Source of the DNA: RSA9 sp036381195
GTDB taxonomy: Bacteria > Gemmatimonadota > Gemmatimonadetes > Longimicrobiales > RSA9
Length of the DNA: 64,000 nucleotides
Assembly (NCBI GenBank): GCA_036381195.1
Contig: DASVDH010000018.1
Span: forward strand, 62,001-126,000
Reading direction: 5' to 3'
The position numbers and the translations under genes were made by a program. Below are positions 41,865-50,436 of this stretch, one piece after another; positions within the stretch are counted from its first letter, which is position 1, and the number at the start of each line of letters is the position of its first letter. Below the pieces are notes generated by a model. That model ran no database searches. It saw only the letters and a list, made by a program, of their open reading frames with translations, and had not been told where the DNA came from.

Positions 41865-42665
41865 ATGCCACGTCCCTTCGTCGTCAAGAGGTCCCGCATC
41901 CATGGCAAGGGCGTGTTCGCCACCCGCCGCATCCCCAAGGGCACACGCCTGATCGAGTACAAGGGCGAGCGGATCAGTTGGGAAGAGGCGGACCGCCGCT
42001 ACGACGACAGCATCCAGCCGCACCACACCTTCCTCTTCGCCGTGGACGACGACGTGGTGATCGACGCCGGCGTGCGCGGCAACGATGCCCGCTGGATCAA
42101 CCACTCGTGCGACCCGAACTGCGAGGCCGTGGACGAGGACGGCCGCATCTTCATCGAGACGATCCGCGACATCGAGCCGGGCGAGGAGCTGACGTACGAC
42201 TACTCGTACATCCTGGACGAGCCGCATACGGCTGCCGTCAAGGCGCGCTACCCGTGCCGCTGCGGCTCGCCCAGGTGCCGCGGCACGATCCTCGGCAACA
42301 AGCGCCGGTTCCGCGCGCAACTGGCGCGCGAGGAGCGCCGGTTGCGCGCCGGGCGCAAGGCGGCGAAGCGCGGCTCCGGGAAGGGCAGCACGAAGAAGCG
42401 CGGCGCGACGAAGCGCAGCACGGCGAGACGCGGCACGACGAAGGGCAGCGCGACCAAGCGCGGCGCCACGAAGCGGAGCACGACCAGGCGCAGCACGGCC
42501 AAACGCGGCGCGACCAAGCGTGGCGCACAGAGTGGTGGCGGAAGCGCGCGCCGCGGGACGGCCGGCGGCACGAGCAAGCGCAGCACGGCGAAGCGCGGGG
42601 CGAAGACGCGCGGCTCCCGCGGGCGGCGGCCGGCCGAGCGCGCCAGCGGATCGCGCAGGCGCTGA
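41865..42665 (+). CDS. SET-domain protein lysine methyltransferase with histone-H1-like tail
   Basis: A 266-residue protein in two parts. Residues about 5-142 form a SET domain with HGKGVFATRRIPKG, the S-adenosylmethionine/lysine motif RWINHSCDPNCEA (77-89), EELTYDYSY (107-115) and a post-SET zinc cluster CRCGSPRCRG (131-140). Residues 168-222 are eleven pentapeptides of the type [KR][RG][GS][ATS][TAKGQ], followed by more Lys/Arg-rich sequence to the end, so the tail resembles bacterial H1-like DNA-condensing proteins. SET enzymes methylate lysines using S-adenosylmethionine. The tail could bind DNA, be the substrate, or both. The ATG at 41865 follows GGAGGAG by 6 bases. The gene stands alone ahead of the patatin gene. 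Confidence 0.9.
   Translation: MPRPFVVKRSRIHGKGVFATRRIPKGTRLIEYKGERISWEEADRRYDDSIQPHHTFLFAVDDDVVIDAGVRGNDARWINHSCDPNCEAVDEDGRIFIETIRDIEPGEELTYDYSYILDEPHTAAVKARYPCRCGSPRCRGTILGNKRRFRAQLAREERRLRAGRKAAKRGSGKGSTKKRGATKRSTARRGTTKGSATKRGATKRSTTRRSTAKRGATKRGAQSGGGSARRGTAGGTSKRSTAKRGAKTRGSRGRRPAERASGSRRR
42366..42530 (+). repeat. In-frame 15-bp repeats encoding the basic pentapeptide tail
   Basis: Eleven 15-base units of the type AAGCGCGGCGCGACG encode residues 168-222 of the SET protein. The units vary at several positions, mostly preserving the basic-Gly/Ser-Ala/Thr pattern. Related units recur after residue 237. Confidence 0.85.
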
Positions 42666-42836
42666 CCCCGTGACGGCCAGGGCCCGCCGGGGCCCAGGCC
42701 GATCCAGGGGAACCCGTGCACGGGGCCGTCGATCCGGGGCAGAAAGCCCGGTCGCGGCCGCCTCGAAGAGCAGGCTGCCCTTCGCGTAACGGCCGGGCGC
42801 GGCGGCGCCGTGCGCGCCCCCTGCCCCGCACGCGCC

Positions 42837-42866
42837 TTGACTCCCGGCGCACGGGCCGCATAGCTA
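42837..42866 (+). promoter_or_regulatory. Promoter for the patatin-like gene
   Basis: TTGACT at 42837-42842, an 18-base spacer and TAGCTA at 42861-42866, with the ATG at 42961. Confidence 0.55.
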
Positions 42867-42960
42867 CAGGAACGCGCCGCTCTTCATGGTCGGGGCGGCG
42901 GCCCGCCACACCCGCCAAACCACGCCGCCCGGCGCATCCCGGCCGCACAGGAGGCAAGCC

Positions 42961-45900
42961 ATGCCCACACCCGTTGCGCTCTCCGGGTCCCAGACCACCG
43001 CGGCGGCCGTACCAGCCGCGCCCGCCCTGACGCCCGCGCGCGAGGCGGAGGTGGATTTCACCCAGGAGGTCCGCTTCGCGGTCGTCCTCTACGGCGGCGT
43101 ATCGCTCGCCATCTACATGAACGGCATCGCGCAGGAGCTGCTGCACCTGGTGCGCGCCACCGCGCCCGGGCCGGAGCCGGCGGACGGGGGCCCGCGGCGC
43201 GCCCACGTGCCCGCCTCCGAGCTGCGCGGCACGGAGCGCGTGTACCGCAAGCTCGGGCAGTTGCTCCGCTTCGGTGACGAGCCGGTCTACGAGGAGCCGG
43301 CCGCGGATGCGCCGATCCGCACCCGCTTCGTGATCGACATCATCTCGGGCACATCCGCCGGCGCGATCAACGGCGTGTTCCTGGCCAAGGCGCTCGCCAA
43401 CGACCAGTCCATGGAGGACCTCAAGGCGCTGTGGATCCAGGAGGGCGACATCGCGCGCCTGCTGAACGACAAGCTCTCCACCCGCGACCTGCGCGGCCTG
43501 CCGTACCGCGACCCGCCGCGCTCCCTGCTCAACGGCCGGCGCCTGTACCGCAAGCTCCTCGAGGCCCTCGAGGCGATGGAGCCACCGCAGCGCAGCCGAC
43601 CCGAGTGCCGCTCGCCGTACGTCGAGGAGCTGGACCTGTTCGTCACCGCCACGGACATCCGCGGCCTCGAGCTGCCGCTCCGCCTGGCCGATGGCGTCGT
43701 GCACGAGAACCGCTACCGCAGCGTCTTCCGCTTCCGCTACGACGCCGGCGCAGAGCAGCCGCGCAACGACTTCCACGCCGCGAACAACCCGATCCTCGCC
43801 TTCGCCGCGCGCTGCACGTCCGCGTTCCCCGGGGCGTTCGAGCCGATGCGCCTCGAGGACATCGACGAGGTGCTCGCCGGCTTCCCCGCTTTCGCCGGCG
43901 ACCCCGACGCGCGCTCCGGGAGCGAGCGCTGGCGGCCCTTCTTCGCGGACTACCTGCGCAGGCCCGACGGCGGGGCCGATCCGCGGCTGCCGTACGTCAA
44001 GCGCGCGTTCGGCGACGGCGGCTACCTGGACAACAAGCCCTTCGGCCATGCCATCGACGCTCTCGCGCTCCGCCGCACCAGTCTGCACGTAGATCGCAAG
44101 CTGCTGTTCATCGAGCCCTCACCGCCCGACCTCGAGCGCGAGCCGCTGCCGGAGGAGCCGCCAGACGCGCTCGAGAACGTGCTCGCCGCGCTCATCTCCC
44201 TGCCTCGCGCCGAGACGATCCGCGAGGACGTCCAGCGCGTCCTCGCACGCAACCGGCTGATCGAGCGCGTCGACCGCATCCTGGGGTGCGTGGAGGAGGA
44301 TGTGCGGCGCTGCGCGGGCGGCGAGCGACAGGACTGGGACCCCGCCTACGCGGATCGCGGCCTCATCGAGATGATCCGCGCGCGCGGCGTCGCGTATGGC
44401 GGCTACCACCGGCTCAAAGTCGAGGCGGTCACGGACGCGATCGCGTCCCTCATCACCCGCGCCGCCGGATTCGACGAGGGGTCGGACCAGTTCCTCGCCA
44501 TCCGCCACCTGGTCCGCGTGTGGCGCGACCGGCGCTACGCGGAGGATCCGCCGGAGCCGGCGGCGGGACAGCCGCGGGCGCGCCACTCGCAGAACCGATT
44601 CCTGCTGGAGTACGACGTCGACTACCGCCTGCGCCGGCTCGACGCCGTGATCTCGCGTGCGGACGAGCTCCGCGAGCTGAACGGCGAGGAGCTGACCGCG
44701 CGGCTCGAGGCGCTCGGGATCCGGACTGACGCTCAACCTCACGACATCGAGGCCGAGCTGGCCCGGGCGCGGCGCGAGCTGGCCGTCGTGCGGCGCCGCC
44801 TGCACGCGGCGCGCGCCATCTTGTGGGCGGAAGGAGCGGCGAACCCGCTGCACGGCGACGTCCTCGCCGCCGGGATCCGGGAGGAGCAGCTCAGGGAGCT
44901 GCTCGCCCGGCCGGACGAGGGGGCCATGCGGCAGGCGGCGGAGACGCTGATGGAGGGGCCGACCGGTCAACGCATCGCGGCCATCACGCAGCGGCTCTCC
45001 GGCATGATCGCCGAGCACACGCGCGCCGCGGCCCGCGAGTGCGAGCGCATCCTGAAGCCGGACCCGGCGGCGCAGCGCCCACCCGCCGCGGACGCCGCGC
45101 GCGCCGCGCTCTGGCACTACTACCGCTTCTACGAGGACTACGACTTCCTCGCCTACCCGATCTTCTACGCGACCCAGGTGGGCGACGAGCGCGACCCGGT
45201 CGAGGTCGTGCGCATCAGCCCGCTGGACGCAACGAGCCTGATCGACGAGGCGCGCAGCCCGCGCCGCAAGCTCGCCGGCACCCGGTTCGCCAACTTCGGC
45301 GCGTTCCTGGACAGGGCCTGGCGGGAGAACGACCTGCTCTGGGGCCGCCTGGACGGCGCCGAACGGCTGATCACCACGCTGCTGCCCTACGAGGAGCAGG
45401 CGGAGCTGCGCCGCACGCTCATCGAGGAGGCGCACCTCGCCATCCTGGCCGAGGAGTACGGCCGGCACGACCAGGCCGAGATGACACGCCTCATGGCGGA
45501 AGCGCTCGCGCGCGTGAAGCCGGCGGACGCGAACGAAGCGGCGCTGCGTGAGCTGGTCTCGCGGGACGCCGGGTCGCCCATCCAGCCGCGCCTGCAAGCG
45601 GCGCTGCGCTCGGGCCTCGAGCCGCGGCGTCTGCTCGAGTTCTTCCGCACCCGCTACGAGGTGAACCGCGGCCTGGACGCGAAGCCCGTGCTGGAGGCGC
45701 TGGCGCGCGCCACGACCGTGATCGGGAAGATGCTCTCCGACCTCGCGGACCGGCGCGGCAGGGACGGCCGCCGCTTCGCCTGGATCGCTCGCCTGGGCAG
45801 CGCGTTGTGGCGGCTGGTCGAGGTGGCCGTGCCGCGCTCGCTGCCCGCTCTGGTGTTCGCCTACTGGCTGCAGCTCCTGTACGTCGCGGAAGCCATCGTG

Positions 45901-46128
45901 ATCGTGGTCGGCACGGTGGTGAGCGAACCCGCGCAGCGCGCCGGCCTCGTCGCGCTCGCCGCCACCGGCGGCGCACACCTGGCCGTCACGATCGTCCGCG
46001 GGCTCATGAGAGGGCGACGAGGGCTGCCGCGCGCGCTCGTCGCGCTCTTCGTGCTGGTGCTGCTCGCGCTCGCGGCGTACGGCGCCTACTCGCTGTACGT
46101 GCAGGGCCTGCCGTTCGGGAGCGGCTGA
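42961..46128 (+). CDS. Large patatin-like phospholipase, DUF3376 type, membrane-anchored
   Basis: A 1055-residue protein. The patatin catalytic domain spans about residues 33-400, with the nucleophile Ser132 in GTSAG and the catalytic Asp in GDGGYLDNKPF. The long remainder belongs to a DUF3376-like region of unknown function, and two hydrophobic helices close the protein (about 960-1050), so the enzyme is probably tethered to the inner membrane. The family releases fatty acids from phospholipids. It is much longer than simple patatins. The AGGAGG ribosome-binding site precedes ATG 42961. It is in the same direction as the SET gene, but it has its own promoter. Confidence 0.88.
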   Translation: MPTPVALSGSQTTAAAVPAAPALTPAREAEVDFTQEVRFAVVLYGGVSLAIYMNGIAQELLHLVRATAPGPEPADGGPRRAHVPASELRGTERVYRKLGQLLRFGDEPVYEEPAADAPIRTRFVIDIISGTSAGAINGVFLAKALANDQSMEDLKALWIQEGDIARLLNDKLSTRDLRGLPYRDPPRSLLNGRRLYRKLLEALEAMEPPQRSRPECRSPYVEELDLFVTATDIRGLELPLRLADGVVHENRYRSVFRFRYDAGAEQPRNDFHAANNPILAFAARCTSAFPGAFEPMRLEDIDEVLAGFPAFAGDPDARSGSERWRPFFADYLRRPDGGADPRLPYVKRAFGDGGYLDNKPFGHAIDALALRRTSLHVDRKLLFIEPSPPDLEREPLPEEPPDALENVLAALISLPRAETIREDVQRVLARNRLIERVDRILGCVEEDVRRCAGGERQDWDPAYADRGLIEMIRARGVAYGGYHRLKVEAVTDAIASLITRAAGFDEGSDQFLAIRHLVRVWRDRRYAEDPPEPAAGQPRARHSQNRFLLEYDVDYRLRRLDAVISRADELRELNGEELTARLEALGIRTDAQPHDIEAELARARRELAVVRRRLHAARAILWAEGAANPLHGDVLAAGIREEQLRELLARPDEGAMRQAAETLMEGPTGQRIAAITQRLSGMIAEHTRAAARECERILKPDPAAQRPPAADAARAALWHYYRFYEDYDFLAYPIFYATQVGDERDPVEVVRISPLDATSLIDEARSPRRKLAGTRFANFGAFLDRAWRENDLLWGRLDGAERLITTLLPYEEQAELRRTLIEEAHLAILAEEYGRHDQAEMTRLMAEALARVKPADANEAALRELVSRDAGSPIQPRLQAALRSGLEPRRLLEFFRTRYEVNRGLDAKPVLEALARATTVIGKMLSDLADRRGRDGRRFAWIARLGSALWRLVEVAVPRSLPALVFAYWLQLLYVAEAIVIVVGTVVSEPAQRAGLVALAATGGAHLAVTIVRGLMRGRRGLPRALVALFVLVLLALAAYGAYSLYVQGLPFGSG

Positions 46129-46165
46129 GCGCGGCGAATCGGCAAGGCCGCCGGGCCGCTCCCCC

Positions 46166-47407
46166 TCAGTCCCCCGCCGTGGCCGGCGCCACGGCGGGTG
46201 CCGCCGCGCGCGCCGGCCGGAACAGCGCGGCGAACAGCAGCAGGATGACGAATGCGCCGGCCGCCGGGATCAGCCAGATCGTCCCCCACTCGTGCCCCAC
46301 GACCGTTCCCGCCGGGTCGGTGGTGCTGTACGCCTCGACGATACGGCCGGAGACCCACGCGCCGATGAACATCCCGACGCCCTGCGTCACGAAGGCGAGG
46401 AAGCCCTGCGCCGCGGCGCGGATCGCGACGCTCGCCTGCTGGTCCACGTAGATCTGACCCGTGACGAAGAAGAAGTCGTAGCAGATCCCGTGCAGCACGA
46501 TGCCGGCGTAGAGCATCCAGATCAGCGAGCCGGCATCGCCGTACGCGAACAGGGTGTACCTCGCCGCCCACGCCGCCATCCCGATCAGCAGCATCTTCTT
46601 CACGCCCAGCCGGACCAGGAGCCACGGCATGACCAGCATGAAGACGATCTCCGACATCTGGCCGAACGTCATCTTCGTGGCGGGTTCCGCCATCCCGGCC
46701 TCGTTCAGGAAGAGGTTCGCGAACGCGTAGTAGAACTGGAGCGGGATGCAGATCAGGAACGAGCCGATCACGAAGACCGCGAACGAGCGATCGCGCAGCA
46801 GCGACAGCGCGTCCAGCCCCAGCACCGCCCGCACCGTGACGGGCCCGGACGCCCCGGGCGGCGTGTGCGGCAGCGCCAGGCAGTAGAGCCCCAGCAGGAC
46901 GGACGCGCCGGCCGCCAGCCGCATCGGCACGGCCGTCGCCTCCACGCCCAGCCGCCCGACGATGATCCCCGCGACGATCCAGCCGATCGTGCCCAGCACG
47001 CGAACGCCGGGGAACTCCCGGGCCGGGTCCTCCATGTTGTGGAACGAGATCGAGTTGGTGAGCGCGAGCGTGGGCATGTAGCAGAGCGCGTAGCCGATCA
47101 GCACGGCGTAGAACGAGCCGAACGACTCCAGCGTGGAGGCCCACCACAGCAGTGCGCCGCCGAGCACGTGCAGCAGGGCGAGAATCTTCTCCGTCGCGAA
47201 GAACCGGTCCGCGACCATCCCCACGAAGAACGGCGAGACCATTGCCGCGATCGCCGTGCTGCCGTACGCCAGCCCGATCTGCCCGCCGTCGAAGCGCAGC
47301 GCCTGGCCGAGGTACGTGCCCATCGTGACGAACCACGCTCCCCAGACGAAGTATTGCAGGAACATCATGGCGGAGAGCTTCGCGCGGATCGCGGAGACGT
47401 GAGCCAT
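46166..47407 (-). CDS. MFS transporter, nucleoside:H+ symporter type (NupG-like)
   Basis: A 413-residue protein with about twelve transmembrane helices and an opening segment MMFLQYFVWGAWFVTMGTYL typical of the NupG/XapB nucleoside:H+ symporter family. The middle contains a soluble loop near residue 190 and conserved polar residues such as Asn in NSISFHNM. The substrate is probably a nucleoside or a related compound, though the family is known to have drifted in other bacteria. The ATG at 47407 begins MAHVSAIRAKLSAM. It is convergent with the patatin gene and divergent from a serine hydrolase gene. Confidence 0.85.
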   Translation of the reverse strand: MAHVSAIRAKLSAMMFLQYFVWGAWFVTMGTYLGQALRFDGGQIGLAYGSTAIAAMVSPFFVGMVADRFFATEKILALLHVLGGALLWWASTLESFGSFYAVLIGYALCYMPTLALTNSISFHNMEDPAREFPGVRVLGTIGWIVAGIIVGRLGVEATAVPMRLAAGASVLLGLYCLALPHTPPGASGPVTVRAVLGLDALSLLRDRSFAVFVIGSFLICIPLQFYYAFANLFLNEAGMAEPATKMTFGQMSEIVFMLVMPWLLVRLGVKKMLLIGMAAWAARYTLFAYGDAGSLIWMLYAGIVLHGICYDFFFVTGQIYVDQQASVAIRAAAQGFLAFVTQGVGMFIGAWVSGRIVEAYSTTDPAGTVVGHEWGTIWLIPAAGAFVILLLFAALFRPARAAAPAVAPATAGD

Positions 47408-47659
47408 GGCGAACGCTCGGGGTCAGGGGTTGTCGGGGCAGGTCGGAGGACGCGGCACGGATCGGTGCCGCGTCCCAGTGTGGGCCCGCGCCCGCATGGC
47501 GTCAAGGAAGCTCATCTCCCGCCGCCGGGGGCCTGCCGCACGTCCGCCTCGATCCCGTTCGCCGCTGCCGATGCCCACCATGGACCCGTTGCGCTGCCGC
47601 GCACGCACGCGCATGATGCCGCGATCCATCACACACCCCCGATTGCGGAGCGAGCACGC

Positions 47660-48964
47660 ATGCGCCAAACCCGCCGCGCCTCTCCATTCCCGCTCTTTCT
47701 CCTGCTCCTCCTTGCCCAGCCGGCTCTTGCACAGGACCTCCCGCGTGCGACGCCCGAGGAGGTCGGGCTGTCCAGCGCGCGGCTCGAGCGTCTCACCGCC
47801 GCGTTCCGCCGGTACGTCGAGGAGGACCGACTCCCCGGCTCCGTCATCCTCGTCGCGCGCAAGGGCAAGGTCGCGTACTTCGAGGCGTTCGGCCAGCGCG
47901 ACCGCGAGGCGCGCGCGCCGATGACCACGGACGCGATCTTTCGCATCGCATCCCAGACCAAGGCGATCGTCAGCGTCGCGGTCATGATGCTCCAGGAGGA
48001 AGGCGCTCTGCTGATCACCGACCCGGTCGGCAAGTACCTCCCGGAGTTCCGGAACACGACGGTCGCGGTCGCGCGTGACGGAGGCGGCTACGACGTCGTC
48101 GCCGCGAAACGGCCCATCACGATCCGCGATCTGCTCACGCACACCGCCGGCATCGGCTACGGCGGCGGCATCGCGCGCGACCGCTGGGCAAAAGCCGGCA
48201 TCCAGGGCTGGTACTTCGCGGGCCGCGACGAGCCGATCGCGGAGACGGTGAAGCGCATGGCGGCGCTGCCGTTCGACGCGCAGCCCGGCGAGCGCTTCGT
48301 CTACGGCTACAGCACGGACATCCTGGGCGTGGTGGTCGAGAAGGTGTCCGGCATGCCGCTCGACGAGTTCCTGCGCACCCGCATCTTCGAGCCGCTGAAG
48401 ATGCGGGACACGCACTTCTACCTGCCGCCCGCGAAGCGGGAGCGCCTCGCCGTCGTCTACTCCGCGGCCGAGGCCGGCGGGCTCGAGCGCGCGCCGGACC
48501 CGGGCGGCATGGTCGGCCAGGGCGCGTACGTGGACGGGCCCCGCAAGAGCTTCTCCGGCGGAGCCGGCCTGCTCTCGACGGCCCGCGACTACGCACGCTT
48601 TCTCCAGCTGCTGCTGAACGGCGGCGAGCTGGACGGCGTGCGGCTACTCTCGCGCAAGACCGTCGAGCTGATGACCGCCGACCACATCGGCGAGGTGTAC
48701 GGCCGGCCGGGCGAGGGGTTCGGGCTGGGATTCGCCGTGGTGAAGGACCTGGGCGCGCGCGGGCTGCCCGGCTCCGTCGGCGAGTACGGCTGGGGCGGCG
48801 CGTACCACTCGGTGTACTGGGTGGATCCGCGCGAGGAGCTGGTCGTCGTCTACTTCACGCAGCTCATCCCGGCAGGCGCCCTGGACGACCACGCAAAGCT
48901 GCGCGCGCTCGTGTACCAGGCCATCGTGGACCGCGGGAGCGGCCGCCTCGATCCGGCCTCTTGA
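47660..48964 (+). CDS. Secreted serine hydrolase (beta-lactamase/class C family)
   Basis: A 434-residue secreted serine hydrolase with a signal peptide (1-25), SQTK at 98-101, YGYSTD as the tyrosine motif and WGGAYHS as the third. It has the layout of an esterase-like member (EstB/6-aminohexanoate-dimer hydrolase-like) and is distinct from the three others in the window at 20413, 22147 and 28279. The ATG at 47660 has GGAG 9 bases upstream. It appears to be monocistronic and opposite to the MFS gene; the substrate is unknown. Confidence 0.9.
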   Translation: MRQTRRASPFPLFLLLLLAQPALAQDLPRATPEEVGLSSARLERLTAAFRRYVEEDRLPGSVILVARKGKVAYFEAFGQRDREARAPMTTDAIFRIASQTKAIVSVAVMMLQEEGALLITDPVGKYLPEFRNTTVAVARDGGGYDVVAAKRPITIRDLLTHTAGIGYGGGIARDRWAKAGIQGWYFAGRDEPIAETVKRMAALPFDAQPGERFVYGYSTDILGVVVEKVSGMPLDEFLRTRIFEPLKMRDTHFYLPPAKRERLAVVYSAAEAGGLERAPDPGGMVGQGAYVDGPRKSFSGGAGLLSTARDYARFLQLLLNGGELDGVRLLSRKTVELMTADHIGEVYGRPGEGFGLGFAVVKDLGARGLPGSVGEYGWGGAYHSVYWVDPREELVVVYFTQLIPAGALDDHAKLRALVYQAIVDRGSGRLDPAS

Positions 48965-49279
48965 GCCGGGGCTCCACCGCTTCTCCTCGGCCGCCCGCCG
49001 GCCGCGCACGCCGCCATCCTCTGGGCCTGCGCGCTGCGAGGTGCCGCCCCGGGCCCCGCCTGGCCGCGCGGCCGGCGAAACCCTCGACGCCGGGCCGCGC
49101 GCACCGGGCGATGCGCTGGGCGGCGCACGCCGTATCCGGCGCGCGCCGGCTCCCAGGGCCGCGGCGCCCCTGCCCGGCAGCGGCGTGAGCCGGGCGGCGA
49201 GACCCGCCCTCCGCTCCCATCCTCGCGGGTCCGCCGGCCTGCGGTCCGCCGATGCTCCCGGGAGGGGCCCGGACCCCCG
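48965..49279. other. Intergenic gap, nothing seen
   Basis: A 315-base very GC-rich gap between two convergent genes, with no promoter, clear hairpin or coding signal I can support. Confidence 0.5.
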
Positions 49280-49585
49280 TCACGCGGCCGGCCGTTCCGC
49301 CATCGTTTGGCCGCCGGCCGCGAACCCGAACGCCTGCGGCACGACCTGCGTCTCCGTCCCGAGCTGCTGGATCGGCTGGCCCGTGGCGAGCTCGATGATC
49401 TCCTCGTTCAGCTCCGCCCGGTTGCCGAGCGCAGCGAACGTGGGCGGCCAGAGCCCGACGAACAGCGCGGCGTGCTTGCGGCCCATCATGTAGAGCGCGG
49501 CCGACGCGCCGATCGTCGCCAGACACAGGTTGTACCAGAGATTGCTGCTGCGGGCGCCGGGCACCCGTTGCAGGACATCACGCAT
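49280..49585 (-). CDS. Small membrane-associated hypothetical protein
   Basis: A 101-residue protein I do not recognise. A hydrophobic segment spans residues 20-52 (LCLATIGASAALYMM, then FVGLWPPTFAALG), with one or two membrane spans, and a polar C-terminus with repeated Glu and Gln follows. The ATG at 49585 is supported by a GGAGGGTGG ribosome-binding site 5 bases away. It follows the DUF1080 gene in the same direction after a 92-base gap. Confidence 0.7.
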   Translation of the reverse strand: MRDVLQRVPGARSSNLWYNLCLATIGASAALYMMGRKHAALFVGLWPPTFAALGNRAELNEEIIELATGQPIQQLGTETQVVPQAFGFAAGGQTMAERPAA

Positions 49586-49677
49586 CGTGACCACCCTCCG
49601 CCAGCGGTTCTCCTTCGTCTTCACTGGCGGAACGGTGCAGAGCGCGTGCCGGTGCAGAATGGGGTCTAGGATGGGCG

Positions 49678-50409
49678 CTATTTCAGCTCCCTGATCTTGA
49701 TGTTCCGGAACGCGACCCGGTCGCCGTGGTCCTGGAGCCCGATATGGCCGCGCGGGTTCTTCCCGTACCCGGGCCACGCGGCGAACTTGCTCTTCGCGAC
49801 GCGTGACTTCCAGTCCTCGCTGCCCAGCTCGTACTCGACGACCTTCACGCCGTTCAGCCACTGCTCGACGTGGTTGCCGCGCACGAGGATCCGGACGCTG
49901 TTCCACTCGCCGGCCGGCTTGACCACACCCGCGGGCGCGGGGTGCAGCGCGTAGTTCGAGCCGGCCGCGGTCTCGCGTTGGCGCCCGTCGGGGTGCCCGG
50001 CGTCGTCCAGCACCTGCATCTCGGGCGCGTTCTGGTAGATCCAGTCCGTGTCCTCGCTGGCGCGGAAGAAGATGCCGCTGTTGCCGCCGGGGGCGACCCT
50101 CCATTCCAGCGCCAGCTCGAAGTCCTGGAACTGGTCGAGGGTAATGATGTCGCCGGCCTGGCCGACGCGCGTGAGCGCGCCGTCCACGACCTGCCAGCCG
50201 TCCGGCATGCCCTGCTGCCGGTAGCCGCGCCAGCCGGCGCTCGTCTCGCCATCGAAGAGCAGCCGCCAGCCGGCCGATTCCTCCTCCGGCGTGAGCGTGT
50301 TGGGCTCGGGGGGCGCCGCCGCCTTGGCCCCCTGCTGCCCCCGCGCCGGGAGCGGCGCCGCGGCCGCCACGAGCCCAAGCGCCGCCGCGAGCAAGATCGC
50401 GCGCCGCAT
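49678..50409 (-). CDS. Secreted DUF1080 protein
   Basis: A 243-residue secreted protein with a signal peptide (1-26) and a complete DUF1080 (3-keto-disaccharide hydrolase-like) domain: GWRLLFDGETSAGWRGYR at the start, ELALEWRVAPGGNSGIFFRASED in the centre and HGDRVAFRNIKIREL at the end. It is shorter and closer to the family core than the protein at 25055. The ATG at 50409 was chosen, because the in-frame TTG six bases upstream is a weaker alternative. A GGAGGAGG site lies upstream. The next gene upstream is clpP. Confidence 0.9.
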   Translation of the reverse strand: MRRAILLAAALGLVAAAAPLPARGQQGAKAAAPPEPNTLTPEEESAGWRLLFDGETSAGWRGYRQQGMPDGWQVVDGALTRVGQAGDIITLDQFQDFELALEWRVAPGGNSGIFFRASEDTDWIYQNAPEMQVLDDAGHPDGRQRETAAGSNYALHPAPAGVVKPAGEWNSVRILVRGNHVEQWLNGVKVVEYELGSEDWKSRVAKSKFAAWPGYGKNPRGHIGLQDHGDRVAFRNIKIRELK

Positions 50410-50436
50410 CGTCAACGCTCCTCCTCCGGAAAGTGG

